Source of the DNA: CAZOIA01 sp964579675
GTDB lineage: Bacteria > Planctomycetota > Phycisphaerae > UBA1845 > PWPN01
Reading direction: 5' to 3'
NCBI GenBank assembly: GCA_964579675.1
Contig: CAZOIA010000026.1
Coordinates: 1-40,367, forward strand
DNA length: 40,367 nt
A program made the translations under genes and the position numbers. Below, piece after piece: positions 16,230-24,948 of this stretch. The notes beneath the pieces are model-generated. The model searched no databases. It was not told the DNA's origin and saw nothing but the letters and a program-made list of their open reading frames with translations. Numbering within the stretch: position 1 is the first letter of the stretch; each line of letters opens with the position of its first letter.

Positions 16230-17447
16230 ATGACCGTCGCGACTCAGGAATGGCCGCCGGGCGTGAAGCAGGAAGTGCCTGCGCGCGTTCCCCCGATCGT
16301 CGAGCTCGAATTCGATCCCGAGGCCCGTCCCGACTGGGCCGGCGCCGCCGCGCCGCTGCACATGCCGGTGCCCCCATGGGAGCCCAGGGCGGTGAGGGAG
16401 GGGCACGTGCTCGTAGGGGCGAAACTCGGTCAAGACGAGCGGTTGCCGCTGGTCGCAGTCGGTAAGACGGGCCTGGAGTTGGCCTACCCGTGGCGGCGCT
16501 GGGAAGCGTACATCCGGAGCGAGCGATACGCCACCTGGCGGCGCCGGCCGCTGCACACCCGGTCGCCGATCAGCTACCGGATAGTCCCGCCCCGGCTCAG
16601 AAACGTCCTTGCCGGACGCATGTGCAGGGACCGGGAGAAGCAGGAGACCGCCTTCCCCCGCCCGCCGATGGACGGTGGGTTTGAAGCGCTCCGCAGCGTG
16701 GTCCAAAGTTACTCGAAACCGGCCGCGTCAGCCCCGCCACCACGCGTTTGCCTTACCCATGACATCGACACGGCGGGCGGATTCGCGTTCGTCAAGGAGA
16801 TTGCGAGCCTGGAATGCAGCCTGGGGTTGCGTTCGTCCTGGAACGTCGTGCCCTACGGATACCGCGTTGACCACGGCGTTTGCGACTGGCTGATCGAGCA
16901 GGGATTTGAAATCGGCCTGCACGGCTATTGTCATGACAACCGGTTGATCTACCTGCCGGAGTCCGGCCTTCGCCGGCGCCTGGAGGCATGCCGGGAATTC
17001 ATTGAGCGTTACAGCGTCCGCGGGTTCCGCTCGCCATCCTGGCTGCGCAACCCACAGTTGATGCGCGTGCTGGCCGACTACGTGGACTACGATTGCTCCT
17101 GTCTGGACTTCGACTGGCTAAGCCCGGCCGGTCGCGCGGGGGTGCTGACCGCCACCCCGTTTCGTTTCGGCCGCCTCGTCGAGATCCCCACGACGCTGCC
17201 TTTTGAAGCGCCGCTTCTGGTCGGTGCCGGACCCGTGGAAACGATAGCCTACTGGCGCGAGAAGGTTGACTGGCTCGTGCAGGTGCGCGGCCAAGCGGTC
17301 CTTAATACCCACCCCGACCCGCATTACTCCGGGAACGGGCTGATGATCCGCGCGTACGGACAATTCCTCGAAGAGCTCCTCACCGCCTTGAGCAACCAAT
17401 GGTCGTTGCCGAGAGAACTGGCCGACGAAGTGCCGCCGATTGTGTAG
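16230..17447 (+). CDS. Polysaccharide deacetylase family protein (NodB-like)
   Basis: A 405-residue protein. The C-terminal half carries a NodB-type metal-dependent deacetylase fold: LTHDIDT (175-181) supplies the Asp motif, GLHGYCHDN (229-237) the HxxxxH metal-binding motif, and RGFRSPSW the following arginine motif; a late NTHPDPHYSGN could be the closing histidine motif. The first 165 residues are not part of the catalytic domain and are unrecognised. There is no signal peptide, so action on a cytosolic or membrane-linked sugar precursor is more likely than on exported polymer. No strong SD precedes ATG 16230. It is the first gene of a glycan-type region and converges on the B12 radical SAM gene (56-bp gap). 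Confidence 0.82.
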   Translation: MTVATQEWPPGVKQEVPARVPPIVELEFDPEARPDWAGAAAPLHMPVPPWEPRAVREGHVLVGAKLGQDERLPLVAVGKTGLELAYPWRRWEAYIRSERYATWRRRPLHTRSPISYRIVPPRLRNVLAGRMCRDREKQETAFPRPPMDGGFEALRSVVQSYSKPAASAPPPRVCLTHDIDTAGGFAFVKEIASLECSLGLRSSWNVVPYGYRVDHGVCDWLIEQGFEIGLHGYCHDNRLIYLPESGLRRRLEACREFIERYSVRGFRSPSWLRNPQLMRVLADYVDYDCSCLDFDWLSPAGRAGVLTATPFRFGRLVEIPTTLPFEAPLLVGAGPVETIAYWREKVDWLVQVRGQAVLNTHPDPHYSGNGLMIRAYGQFLEELLTALSNQWSLPRELADEVPPIV

Positions 17448-17503
17448 CAAGGTCGGAAACGAGACCCTGAGTTCACGTGCTCCCTTGCGCGCCCTGTAGA
17501 CAC

Positions 17504-18910
17504 CTACCGGACATTTGCGAGAAACGCCTGGCCCATCAGGCTATAGCGCTTCAGGTCCGTCCAGCTACGGATATCGGCGAGGAACTTGGCGATGACCTTG
17601 GGGCGCAGGAAGAATCGGTTGTGCCCGCGGCGCTCGAACTCGAACATCTCCTTCTCGGTCAGCCCCCGGGGAACGAAGCTCAGCCCCGAGTCCGGATAGG
17701 CAGTCAACACCGACACGTCGTAGTTGACCTTGCCGTATTCATGGGCGATTTGCCTCGCCTCCGATCCCAGTGATAGAACCATGACGTGGAACTCAGCCGT
17801 GTAGAGAGGCAGCGAGAGAGCGAAGTTGATGGTCTGCTCGATGGTCTCGCGGGTGTCGATCAGATGACCGAGGATGAAGTACCCGCGAACCTTGATCCCC
17901 TCCTCGTCGATCATGGTCACTTTCTCACGAATCAGGTCGGTCGTGACGGGCTTGCGCACGAACTTGAGCACCTCGTCGTTGCCGGACTCCAAGCCAAGCT
18001 GCACCTGCCAGCACCCGGCGCGTCTCATCAGCCTGACCAGCTCCCGGTCCATGACGTGGATGTTGGTCATGCAGCTCCAGACGATGTCCAAACCGGATGA
18101 CAGGATCCCCTCACAGATGTCCACCACCCTTTGACGATTCAACGCGAAGGTATCTTCAACGAACCAGACCTCTCTGACGCCGAAGCGCTCCACCACGTAT
18201 TTGACCAACCCCAGGACGTACCCGGCGGAGTGGGCGCGCCATTTGTGCCCCCAGATGTTGTTACAGAAGATGCACTTGAAGGGGCACCCCCGGCTGGTGA
18301 CGAGGGGAACGTGCGGCAATCGCCGGTAGCCGAAGGGGGTAGGATGATATCGCCTGAGGTCCCCCAGCAAATGGAAGGCCGGGAACGGCAATTGGTCCAG
18401 GTCGTTGATGAATTCCCGCGGTCCCCCGTGGCTCCACTCGCCATTGGGGCGGTGGATAACGCCGGGAATCGACTCCACGCGCCGCCCGTTCTCCAGAGCA
18501 CCCATCAGTTCGACGATCGTTTCCTCGCCCTCGCCCTGGACCATGTAGTCGAAGCAGGCGTCCTGTTTGAGCCGGTCGGCGTCCACGATGACCTGCGGGC
18601 CGCCGACAACAACGGGCACCCCGCACCTCTTTTTGATGGCCTTGGCCAGTTCAATGTTCTCGGCCAGCGCTATGGTGAAAACCGACAGGCCTACGACATC
18701 CGGCCTCTCCCTCTCAATAACCGACACAATCTCCTCATTGGTGATCGGTGGGACCTCGCGATCTATCACCCGCACCCGATGACCCGCCCGCTCGAGCACC
18801 GCGGCCACGCTCAACAAGCCGTACGTGGGCGAATACGCCCCCACCTTCTCGAGCTTGCCGTATCGTTTCTTGCCTGACCCGGCGCCGGAGATCAGCAACA
18901 CCTGCGCCAT
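17504..18910 (-). CDS. Radical SAM protein with B12-binding-type N-terminal domain
   Basis: A 468-residue protein. I chose ATG 18910 (MAQVLLISGAG) because GGGAG sits 7 bases upstream; the open frame continues far upstream but through non-coding-looking sequence. The N-terminal Rossmann-like cobalamin-binding domain (about 1-140) includes PTYGLLSVAAVLERAGH and VVVGGPQV, but no DxHxxG motif is seen. The radical SAM CxxxCxxC is C209, C213, C216 (SRGCPFKCIFCNN). A C-terminal region of about 130 residues follows. Such enzymes often methylate or rearrange unactivated carbons in lipids or natural products; the substrate here is unknown. It is divergent from the methyltransferase-GT2 pair. Confidence 0.88.
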   Translation of the reverse strand: MAQVLLISGAGSGKKRYGKLEKVGAYSPTYGLLSVAAVLERAGHRVRVIDREVPPITNEEIVSVIERERPDVVGLSVFTIALAENIELAKAIKKRCGVPVVVGGPQVIVDADRLKQDACFDYMVQGEGEETIVELMGALENGRRVESIPGVIHRPNGEWSHGGPREFINDLDQLPFPAFHLLGDLRRYHPTPFGYRRLPHVPLVTSRGCPFKCIFCNNIWGHKWRAHSAGYVLGLVKYVVERFGVREVWFVEDTFALNRQRVVDICEGILSSGLDIVWSCMTNIHVMDRELVRLMRRAGCWQVQLGLESGNDEVLKFVRKPVTTDLIREKVTMIDEEGIKVRGYFILGHLIDTRETIEQTINFALSLPLYTAEFHVMVLSLGSEARQIAHEYGKVNYDVSVLTAYPDSGLSFVPRGLTEKEMFEFERRGHNRFFLRPKVIAKFLADIRSWTDLKRYSLMGQAFLANVR

Positions 18911-19053
18911 ATTATCACTCCCGGTCATGTGCCCGAGCGGACGTGCGGCCGGCTCCCATACCGTCACGTCCCATAATGCAAATAGCCCCGCTGGTGCGAC
19001 GGCTGCCCTTCGGGGATGCGTGCACTTCCCGCGATTCCCGTATTCAGACAACT

Positions 19054-19177
19054 TTATCGGCTGTTGGGAGGCGCAACTTAACCTTGAGGCCACCGCGGGC
19101 GAGGTCTCGTTCCGATAACTGCTGCGACGAGGGCCGGCTGACTTTGAAGCCAAGTCACTCGCTGCAACAGCCGATAA
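19054..19177. repeat. 13-bp inverted repeat between divergent genes
   Basis: TTATCGGCTGTTG (19054-19066) and CAACAGCCGATAA (19165-19177) are perfect inverse complements, 98 bp apart, inside the 326-bp gap between the radical SAM gene and the methyltransferase gene. The GATAAC motif also occurs near 19114. They could be operators for looping, or ends of a small degenerate element; no transposase is present. Nothing else is supported in 18911-19236. Confidence 0.55.
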
Positions 19178-19236
19178 CCTTGCTAGAGAAACCGGTTCCG
19201 TATGCCGCACCGAAGAAGCGAACCCGGGAGCCCACG

Positions 19237-20025
19237 GTGACTGCAAGCAACGTGCATCAGGTCAGGAGTTTCTGGCAGGACCGCGCGCAGGAGCCGGTGA
19301 ACGAAAACGAAGTAACGCATCCGGACATCTGGCAGCGCTGGCTGGAGGTCGAGCAGATCAAGGCGCTCCTGGCCGCATCGGACCGCGTGATCGAAGTCGG
19401 CTGCGGCAACGGCTACACCACCACGCAAATCGCACCGCTGGTCAACGAGACGGTCGGAATTGACTGCAGTGAGGCCATGATCGAGCGGGCAATGAGAGCA
19501 CAGCAAGAGGACGGGCAAGTCGCCGGCAAAGTCACGTTCGAGACCTGCGATGTACTGGAGCTCAATCCCGAGAAGTTCGGCTTGTTCGACGTGGCGATTT
19601 CCGAGCGGTGTTTGATCAATCTCGGTAGTCGGGATGAGCAGCAGCGCGCTATCGAGAACATTGCCGGCGTTCTCAAGCAGGGGGGACGGTTTCTGTTCGT
19701 CGAAGGCTCCATGGAGGGTCGGCGCCGGTTGAACGCGTTCCGCCAATCGGTCGGTTTGGAGCCCATGCCGGAGGTGTGGTACAACGTCGATTTTGATGAG
19801 GATGAGCTGCCGGGCTTTGTTGAAAGGTACTTCGTTCTCGAGCAGCGACTCCATTTCGGCCTGTATGACCTGATCTCGAGGGTGGTCCATCCGCTTCTCG
19901 TGGCCCCCGACCAGCCCGATTACAAGGCACGCATCAACCAGGTTGCTGCCCGACTGGCACTCAAGAGCCAGGCGTGTGGAGATATGAGCCGGGTTCTGTT
20001 CCTGGTTCTCAGGAAGAAGTCATGA
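19237..20025 (+). CDS. Class I SAM-dependent methyltransferase
   Basis: A 262-residue protein starting at GTG 19237, with GGGAG (19226-19230) six bases upstream; a longer open frame exists but runs over the divergent radical SAM start. Motif I is VIEVGCGNGYTTT (51-63), the acidic residue after strand 2 is in VGIDCSEAM, and the post-I motif DVAISERCLINL is present. No membrane segments or signal peptide are seen. The substrate is not evident. It overlaps the following GT2 gene by ATGA, so the two are translationally coupled, which suggests modification of a sugar or lipid carrier in the same pathway. Confidence 0.87.
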   Translation: MTASNVHQVRSFWQDRAQEPVNENEVTHPDIWQRWLEVEQIKALLAASDRVIEVGCGNGYTTTQIAPLVNETVGIDCSEAMIERAMRAQQEDGQVAGKVTFETCDVLELNPEKFGLFDVAISERCLINLGSRDEQQRAIENIAGVLKQGGRFLFVEGSMEGRRRLNAFRQSVGLEPMPEVWYNVDFDEDELPGFVERYFVLEQRLHFGLYDLISRVVHPLLVAPDQPDYKARINQVAARLALKSQACGDMSRVLFLVLRKKS

Positions 20026-21047
20026 ATCGGACAATGACCGTACCGGTCAGGAACGAACCCCGTGTGGAACAAGGGCCGTCTCGGCGGCCGTTCGTCAGCA
20101 TCGTAACCGCGGCCTACAACGAAGCGCAGAACCTGCCCGCCCTTTACGAGCGGCTGTGGGGGGTGCTGGAGGGCATGGACGTGGACTGGGAATGGATAGT
20201 GGTAGATGACCATTCCTCCGATGAGACGTTCGGCGTGCTGGAGCGCTTGTCGGAGCGTGATCGCCGGGTGCGGGGCGTGCGGCTCTCCCGCAACTTCGGG
20301 TCGCACGTGGCCCTGGTCTGCGCCCTCAATGAGGCCCGCGGCGATTCCGCCGTCGCCCTGTCGGCCGACCTGCAGGACCCCCCCGAGACGATCCCGGCGC
20401 TCCTGGCCAAGTGGCGTGAAGGGGCGGATATCGTCTGGGCCGTGCGAAGAAGCCGCAACGGCGACAAGGCCAGAACCGCCCTCTTCGCCCGGTTGTACTA
20501 TGGCCTGATGCGGCACGTGGTGGGGATCAAGGAGATACCGGCCACTGGCGCCGACTTCTTTCTGATCGGCCGCCAAGCGATGGATACCCTCTGCAAGTCC
20601 GACGAGGCCAACGTGAGCGTACTTGGCCTGATCGCCTGGATGGGCTTCACTCAGGCCAGCATTTGCTATGACAAGCAGCCCCGCCTGCACGGCCGGTCGG
20701 GCTGGAGCCTGAGCAAGAAACTGAAGCTGGTGGCCGACTCGATGACGGCATTCAGCTACTTGCCCATCCGGCTCATGTCGCTGCTGGGCGTCCTGTTTGC
20801 GCTGCTGGGCTTCGCCCTGGCCGCCTTCACGGTGGTGGAGCGCCTCTCAGGCCATAGCGCGCCGCACGCCGGCTACGCCATGATCATGACCGCCCTGTTG
20901 TTGGGATTCGGGTTCGTGATGACCTTTCTGGGTATTCTGGGCGAATACTTGTGGCGGACGTTCGACCAGGTACGCGGCCGGCCGCGGTATATCATTGAAC
21001 GCGTGATCAACTCTCCCGGTTCTGCAGTATGCACACGTCGTCGATAA
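20022..21047 (+). CDS. GT2 glycosyltransferase, DPM1/GtrB-like, with two C-terminal membrane helices
   Basis: A 341-residue enzyme that probably transfers a sugar from a nucleotide donor to a polyprenyl phosphate on the cytosolic face. The GT-A domain shows SIVTAAYNEAQNLP (27-39), DDHSSDE (62-68), LSRNFGSH (88-95) and the metal-binding DLQDP (116-120). A linker with RSGWSLSKKLKL leads to two hydrophobic helices (about 242-265 and 283-306), as in GtrB and ArnC. Its start ATG 20022 overlaps the methyltransferase stop. The product, a polyprenyl-linked sugar, would be a natural donor for the GT39-like proteins encoded next door. Its last 41 bp overlap the end of the convergent GT39-like gene. Confidence 0.92.
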   Translation: MNRTMTVPVRNEPRVEQGPSRRPFVSIVTAAYNEAQNLPALYERLWGVLEGMDVDWEWIVVDDHSSDETFGVLERLSERDRRVRGVRLSRNFGSHVALVCALNEARGDSAVALSADLQDPPETIPALLAKWREGADIVWAVRRSRNGDKARTALFARLYYGLMRHVVGIKEIPATGADFFLIGRQAMDTLCKSDEANVSVLGLIAWMGFTQASICYDKQPRLHGRSGWSLSKKLKLVADSMTAFSYLPIRLMSLLGVLFALLGFALAAFTVVERLSGHSAPHAGYAMIMTALLLGFGFVMTFLGILGEYLWRTFDQVRGRPRYIIERVINSPGSAVCTRRR

Positions 21048-22809
21048 TCTCCGCGATGCGGTAGTGGTCGCGGATCACCCGGGCCTCGGGGCCGAAAAAC
21101 TCCTCCAGCTTGTCAAAGACCGCCGACTCGATCGCCGCCAGGTCTGTCGTATTGCCGAGACCGGGCGTGACCCGGGCCAGCACGACCTTCGGACGCCGCC
21201 GGCCAATGGTGTGCATCAGCTCCGGATGGAACTGACGATAGTCATCATGTATGTAGATCATCCCGTGGACTGGAGGCCGCTGGGAGAAAAGGTAGATCCG
21301 GTTGGCGAGGAACAGACAGGCGATGGGCTCATTCTCCGCCGTCAATGCTTGTATGCGACGGGCGACCCGGCGGACGGTCTTGTAAGAAGCGACGTGAGTC
21401 TTGTTTCTGGTGACGTTCGCATAATGGTCCTGGAGCGTGGTATGCGCGAGCACGTAAGGCGCGGTCGTGCAAGCCGTCATCTTCCGCCACCAGTGACACG
21501 TGCCCAGGTGCGCGATACCGGCCAGGCACACCGCGGTCCAGACGCGGGCCGATTGAGGATCGGTGTGGAATCGTCGGAGCCCATGGATCAACTCATGGGC
21601 GGCCAGGTAGCTCGCGGCCGCCAGTACGGGATGGAATTGATAGGTGTTGAAGTTGCCTTGGAGCAGGATCGCCCCGAATGACGCGCACCCGAGCAGCATG
21701 ACCGTCCGCCAGACTCGCGATCGCCCGTACCACGTGCAGACCAGGCCGGCCCCCAGGGCCGGGATGACCAGCCCTGCCACCCGCAGGAACACCGCACGCC
21801 ACCGTGCCCAGTAGAGAATGGTCAGGAGCAGCGCAAATACGACTGCACCGACGATCAGCGACCGTAACGCACCCCGCAGCCATGCTGTCCCGGGCCGGCC
21901 CGGCCCGATGCCTCGGGGCATCAGCAGGAGGCCGAAGCTCAGCGCCAATCCGATCAGGACGGCCGCTGCGGCCACGCGGGGCATCATCTCCAGGATCTGC
22001 CAGGGCCCGAGCACGATCGGCGCGGGGATTTCCTTCCGCACCAGTATGGGCCAATAACTCGACCACCACCCCAGCCGCATCAGGAGCGCCACGGCAGCGG
22101 CCGCCGAGATGACGAAGCCCGCAGTCAGTGCCGCGGAGCCGGTCAGCGCAGCCCATCCTTCACGCCGCCGGTGCCACGCCTCGGCGAGGGCCTGTAGCCA
22201 CAGCACGCCGAAGCACAGGCCCAGCGGCGGCTTGATGACGAAGACGGCAAAACCCATGACACCCCCGAAACCGTACACGATGGTGCCTCTCAACCCCCGC
22301 CCTTCGGTCGAGGTGACCGCGTGGGCCGCCAACAACATGGGCAGGACGGCAAAGCCCTCGCGCTCGCCGGTATCCGTGTAGCCCAATCCGTAGTACGCCA
22401 GTACGTACAGGGTCACCGCCAGCCACCCCACGTGCCACTGCCGGCCGTCGCGAACCGCGAGACTCAACAGAGTGCCCAGTACCAGAAGCTGCCAGCACGC
22501 ATCGAACACGCGGAAGCTCAGCTCCGACCGGCCGAACAGCACAATCGACAACCAATGGATGAAAACGACGCCGGGGCCGTTCGAGGTGTAGAGATCGGCG
22601 TACAGCCGCTCACCGGCCATCACCCGCTCGGTTATGTAGCGGAAGAACGCCTGATCGGTCCAGATGGGATCGAACAGGCTCCGACTCAGCGAGACGATCC
22701 ATACCACGACGCTCACGGCCGCAAGAACCACCGTGGCCGGGCCGACCCGCGAGCAGGTCGGGCTTCGGGCGCCCGCGCCAATGTTGATGGAGGGCGTTAT
22801 GGTGGTCAT
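21007..22809 (-). CDS. GT39-like polytopic membrane glycosyltransferase, paralogue 2
   Basis: A 600-residue protein with about ten or more hydrophobic segments. After the first helix comes an acidic loop, WTDQAFFRYITERVMAGERLYADLY, with the pattern (D near helix 1, then GxxLYxD) typical of ArnT/PMT-like GT-C enzymes. A soluble C-terminal part of about 150 residues ends FFGPEARVIRDHYRIAEIIDDVCIL. It would transfer sugar from a polyprenyl-linked donor on the outer face of the inner membrane; acceptor unknown. Its ATG overlaps the stop of the upstream paralogue (ATGA at 22806-22809), so the two are one operon. Family placement is from pattern and topology; the fold is clear but specificity is not. 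Confidence 0.8.
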   Translation of the reverse strand: MTTITPSINIGAGARSPTCSRVGPATVVLAAVSVVVWIVSLSRSLFDPIWTDQAFFRYITERVMAGERLYADLYTSNGPGVVFIHWLSIVLFGRSELSFRVFDACWQLLVLGTLLSLAVRDGRQWHVGWLAVTLYVLAYYGLGYTDTGEREGFAVLPMLLAAHAVTSTEGRGLRGTIVYGFGGVMGFAVFVIKPPLGLCFGVLWLQALAEAWHRRREGWAALTGSAALTAGFVISAAAAVALLMRLGWWSSYWPILVRKEIPAPIVLGPWQILEMMPRVAAAAVLIGLALSFGLLLMPRGIGPGRPGTAWLRGALRSLIVGAVVFALLLTILYWARWRAVFLRVAGLVIPALGAGLVCTWYGRSRVWRTVMLLGCASFGAILLQGNFNTYQFHPVLAAASYLAAHELIHGLRRFHTDPQSARVWTAVCLAGIAHLGTCHWWRKMTACTTAPYVLAHTTLQDHYANVTRNKTHVASYKTVRRVARRIQALTAENEPIACLFLANRIYLFSQRPPVHGMIYIHDDYRQFHPELMHTIGRRRPKVVLARVTPGLGNTTDLAAIESAVFDKLEEFFGPEARVIRDHYRIAEIIDDVCILQNRES

Positions 22810-24674
22810 TCCTGCACCGGCAACGATTCAATCACTTCCGTGCCCCTCGGCTGCATGATGCACACGTCGTCAATGATCTCGGTTACGCGGTAGGATTCAC
22901 GGATCACGCCGGCCGACGGGCCGAAGAACGCCTCCAGGCTGTTGAAGACAGCCGCCGTGACGCCGCTCTTGTCTGCATTGTTGATGTCGTCCAAGTCGTG
23001 GGGGATCCGGGCCAGCACGACCTTGGGTCTACGCTCGTCAATCGTCCGCATGAAGTCGCAATACAGGTGTTTGAAGTAACGCTCTGGAGTGATGTAAACC
23101 AGGTCATGCACGGGCGGCCGCTCCGCGAGGTAGTAGAGCCACGTGTCGAAGAACAGGATCCCGATGGGATCCGTTTCCTCCGTCAGTTCCTGAACCCGTT
23201 GAGCGACTTGCAGCGATGTTGCGTAGGACGGGGCCTCCATCTTCCTGGTCACCCGTCCATAATGCTCGGAAAGCGTGGTGCCGGCCAGGACGTTCGGCGT
23301 GTTCGTGTGGAGGCTCATTCGCCGCCACCAGTGGGCGTACCCCAGGTAGAATGCCGCCGCCAGACACACCGCCATCCACATCCGGGTGGAGCGCCTGTCC
23401 GAGCTGAACCGCCGGAATCCATCAACCAACTCATTGGCGGCCAACAGACTCGCACACGCCAGCACGGGGGAGTAGTGATACCAGAGGAAGTTCCCCTGTA
23501 CGACGACGGAGCCCAGCGACGCGCACGCCAGCAGCAGGACGGTCCGCCAGGTGTGCGACTGCCCGGTCCACGAGCGGACCAACACCGAGCCGAGGGCCGG
23601 CAGCAGTATGCCCATCGCCAGGAGCAGCATCCCCCGCCACCGCGGCCAGAACAGGGCCGTCACGAGCAGGGCGAACACCGCCGCGGCCACCGTGAGCGAG
23701 CGGAGCCATTCCACCACTAGTCCCCACCGAACGCGGGCTTGTCGCCGTTGTCGGGGGAGCGTAAGAAGAAAGCCCAGGCCGAGGATCAGAGCGATAACCG
23801 CCGAGACGACGGCGACCCGCGGGATCATCTCAAGGATCATCCAGTGGCCCGTGATATAACCGCCTTGAATGCGAGGGTCTTCCCGCATGAGTACCGGCCA
23901 GTAGCCGGGCCATGACCCCAATCGCGTCAGCACGAGTACTGAGGCGGCGGCGGACAGGACAAAGCCCGCAGTCAAGCCGGCGACGCCGGCGAAGGCGGGC
24001 GTTCCCTCCCGTCGATCGCGCCAGGCCCCGGCAACCGCCTGCGCCCATAGCACGCCGAAGCACAGCCCCAGCGGTGGCTTGATGATAAAGGCAAACAGGC
24101 CCATCGCCCCGGCGAAGAAGCACCAGCCGAGTGCCCTCCATGCGGGTCTACCGGTTGAAGCGGCGCGGACAACGCCGTGGGCGGCCAGCAAAATCGGCAA
24201 CACCGCAAACGCCTCACGCTGGCCGGTATGGCAATAGCCGAGCCCGTAATACGCCAGCGCGTACAGGATCGCGGCCAACCACCCCGCCGCCCACCGCCGG
24301 TTGTCGCGCCCGCCGAGCGCCACCAGGGCCGCCAAAGTCAGGAACTGCCAGCCTGCGTCGAACAGCCGGAACGCAATCGCCGAGCGACCGATGAGACATG
24401 TTGACAACCAGTGAAGCGCGATGATACCCGGGCTGTCCTCAATGCAAATGCTGGTGTACGGCGGCTGCCCGGCGATGAGGCGGTCGGTGACGTATTGAAA
24501 GAACGCCTGGTCCGGGCCCATGGGATCGAACAGGCTCCGGCTGAGTGACACGGCCCAGATGGTCGCACATAAGATGGCCACGAGCGTGGTGAGGGTTGCA
24601 GTCGGGACGGACCGCGGGCGGGCTTCGGACCGGAGATCATCGGTCAAGGCGGTGGCAGGAGTTACAGCGCTCAT
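22806..24674 (-). CDS. GT39-like polytopic membrane glycosyltransferase, paralogue 1
   Basis: A 622-residue paralogue of the next gene, sharing SLSRSLFDP, PDQAFFQYVTDRLIAG, the ALAYYGLGY and FVIKPPLGLCFGVLW type segments, and the C-terminal FFGPSAGVIRESYRVTEIIDDVCIM. The start is uncertain: ATG 24674 (MSAVTPA) or ATG 24704 ten residues earlier after a G-run; neither has a good SD. It has many membrane segments and a soluble C-terminal domain. The acidic loop after helix 1 is retained, but the second motif reads GQPPYTSI, without the usual Asp after LY, so specificity or activity may differ. It is divergent from the SPASM radical SAM gene. Confidence 0.78.
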   Translation of the reverse strand: MSAVTPATALTDDLRSEARPRSVPTATLTTLVAILCATIWAVSLSRSLFDPMGPDQAFFQYVTDRLIAGQPPYTSICIEDSPGIIALHWLSTCLIGRSAIAFRLFDAGWQFLTLAALVALGGRDNRRWAAGWLAAILYALAYYGLGYCHTGQREAFAVLPILLAAHGVVRAASTGRPAWRALGWCFFAGAMGLFAFIIKPPLGLCFGVLWAQAVAGAWRDRREGTPAFAGVAGLTAGFVLSAAASVLVLTRLGSWPGYWPVLMREDPRIQGGYITGHWMILEMIPRVAVVSAVIALILGLGFLLTLPRQRRQARVRWGLVVEWLRSLTVAAAVFALLVTALFWPRWRGMLLLAMGILLPALGSVLVRSWTGQSHTWRTVLLLACASLGSVVVQGNFLWYHYSPVLACASLLAANELVDGFRRFSSDRRSTRMWMAVCLAAAFYLGYAHWWRRMSLHTNTPNVLAGTTLSEHYGRVTRKMEAPSYATSLQVAQRVQELTEETDPIGILFFDTWLYYLAERPPVHDLVYITPERYFKHLYCDFMRTIDERRPKVVLARIPHDLDDINNADKSGVTAAVFNSLEAFFGPSAGVIRESYRVTEIIDDVCIMQPRGTEVIESLPVQE

Positions 24675-24948
24675 TCTCGGACCGGTAGCACAAGGAGCAA
24701 GCATTCCCCCCCCCGAGCCGGCCCAACAACGGGCCGATCCGAACGACCTCCTCCTGTACTATCGGACGGGCCAAGGCCAATCTTTGGGTTCCAGGTCCGG
24801 AAACACCTCAAGCGGACCGGCCGATAAGACGACAGAAGCGAAGATGCACCGTGGATTGCACGAACCCGAGGCGTTCGGCGGGTTGTCCGGCCGCCGCACA
24901 GGGGACGATCCCCCGGCCCGCTGTTACACCGGCCGTGGGCACGGGTGC

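Noticed and set aside
18911..19246. Longer N-terminus for the B12 radical SAM protein (start at 19246)
   Set aside because: The extra 112 residues have no domain character and cross the inverted repeat; ATG 18910 has a good SD and starts at the domain.
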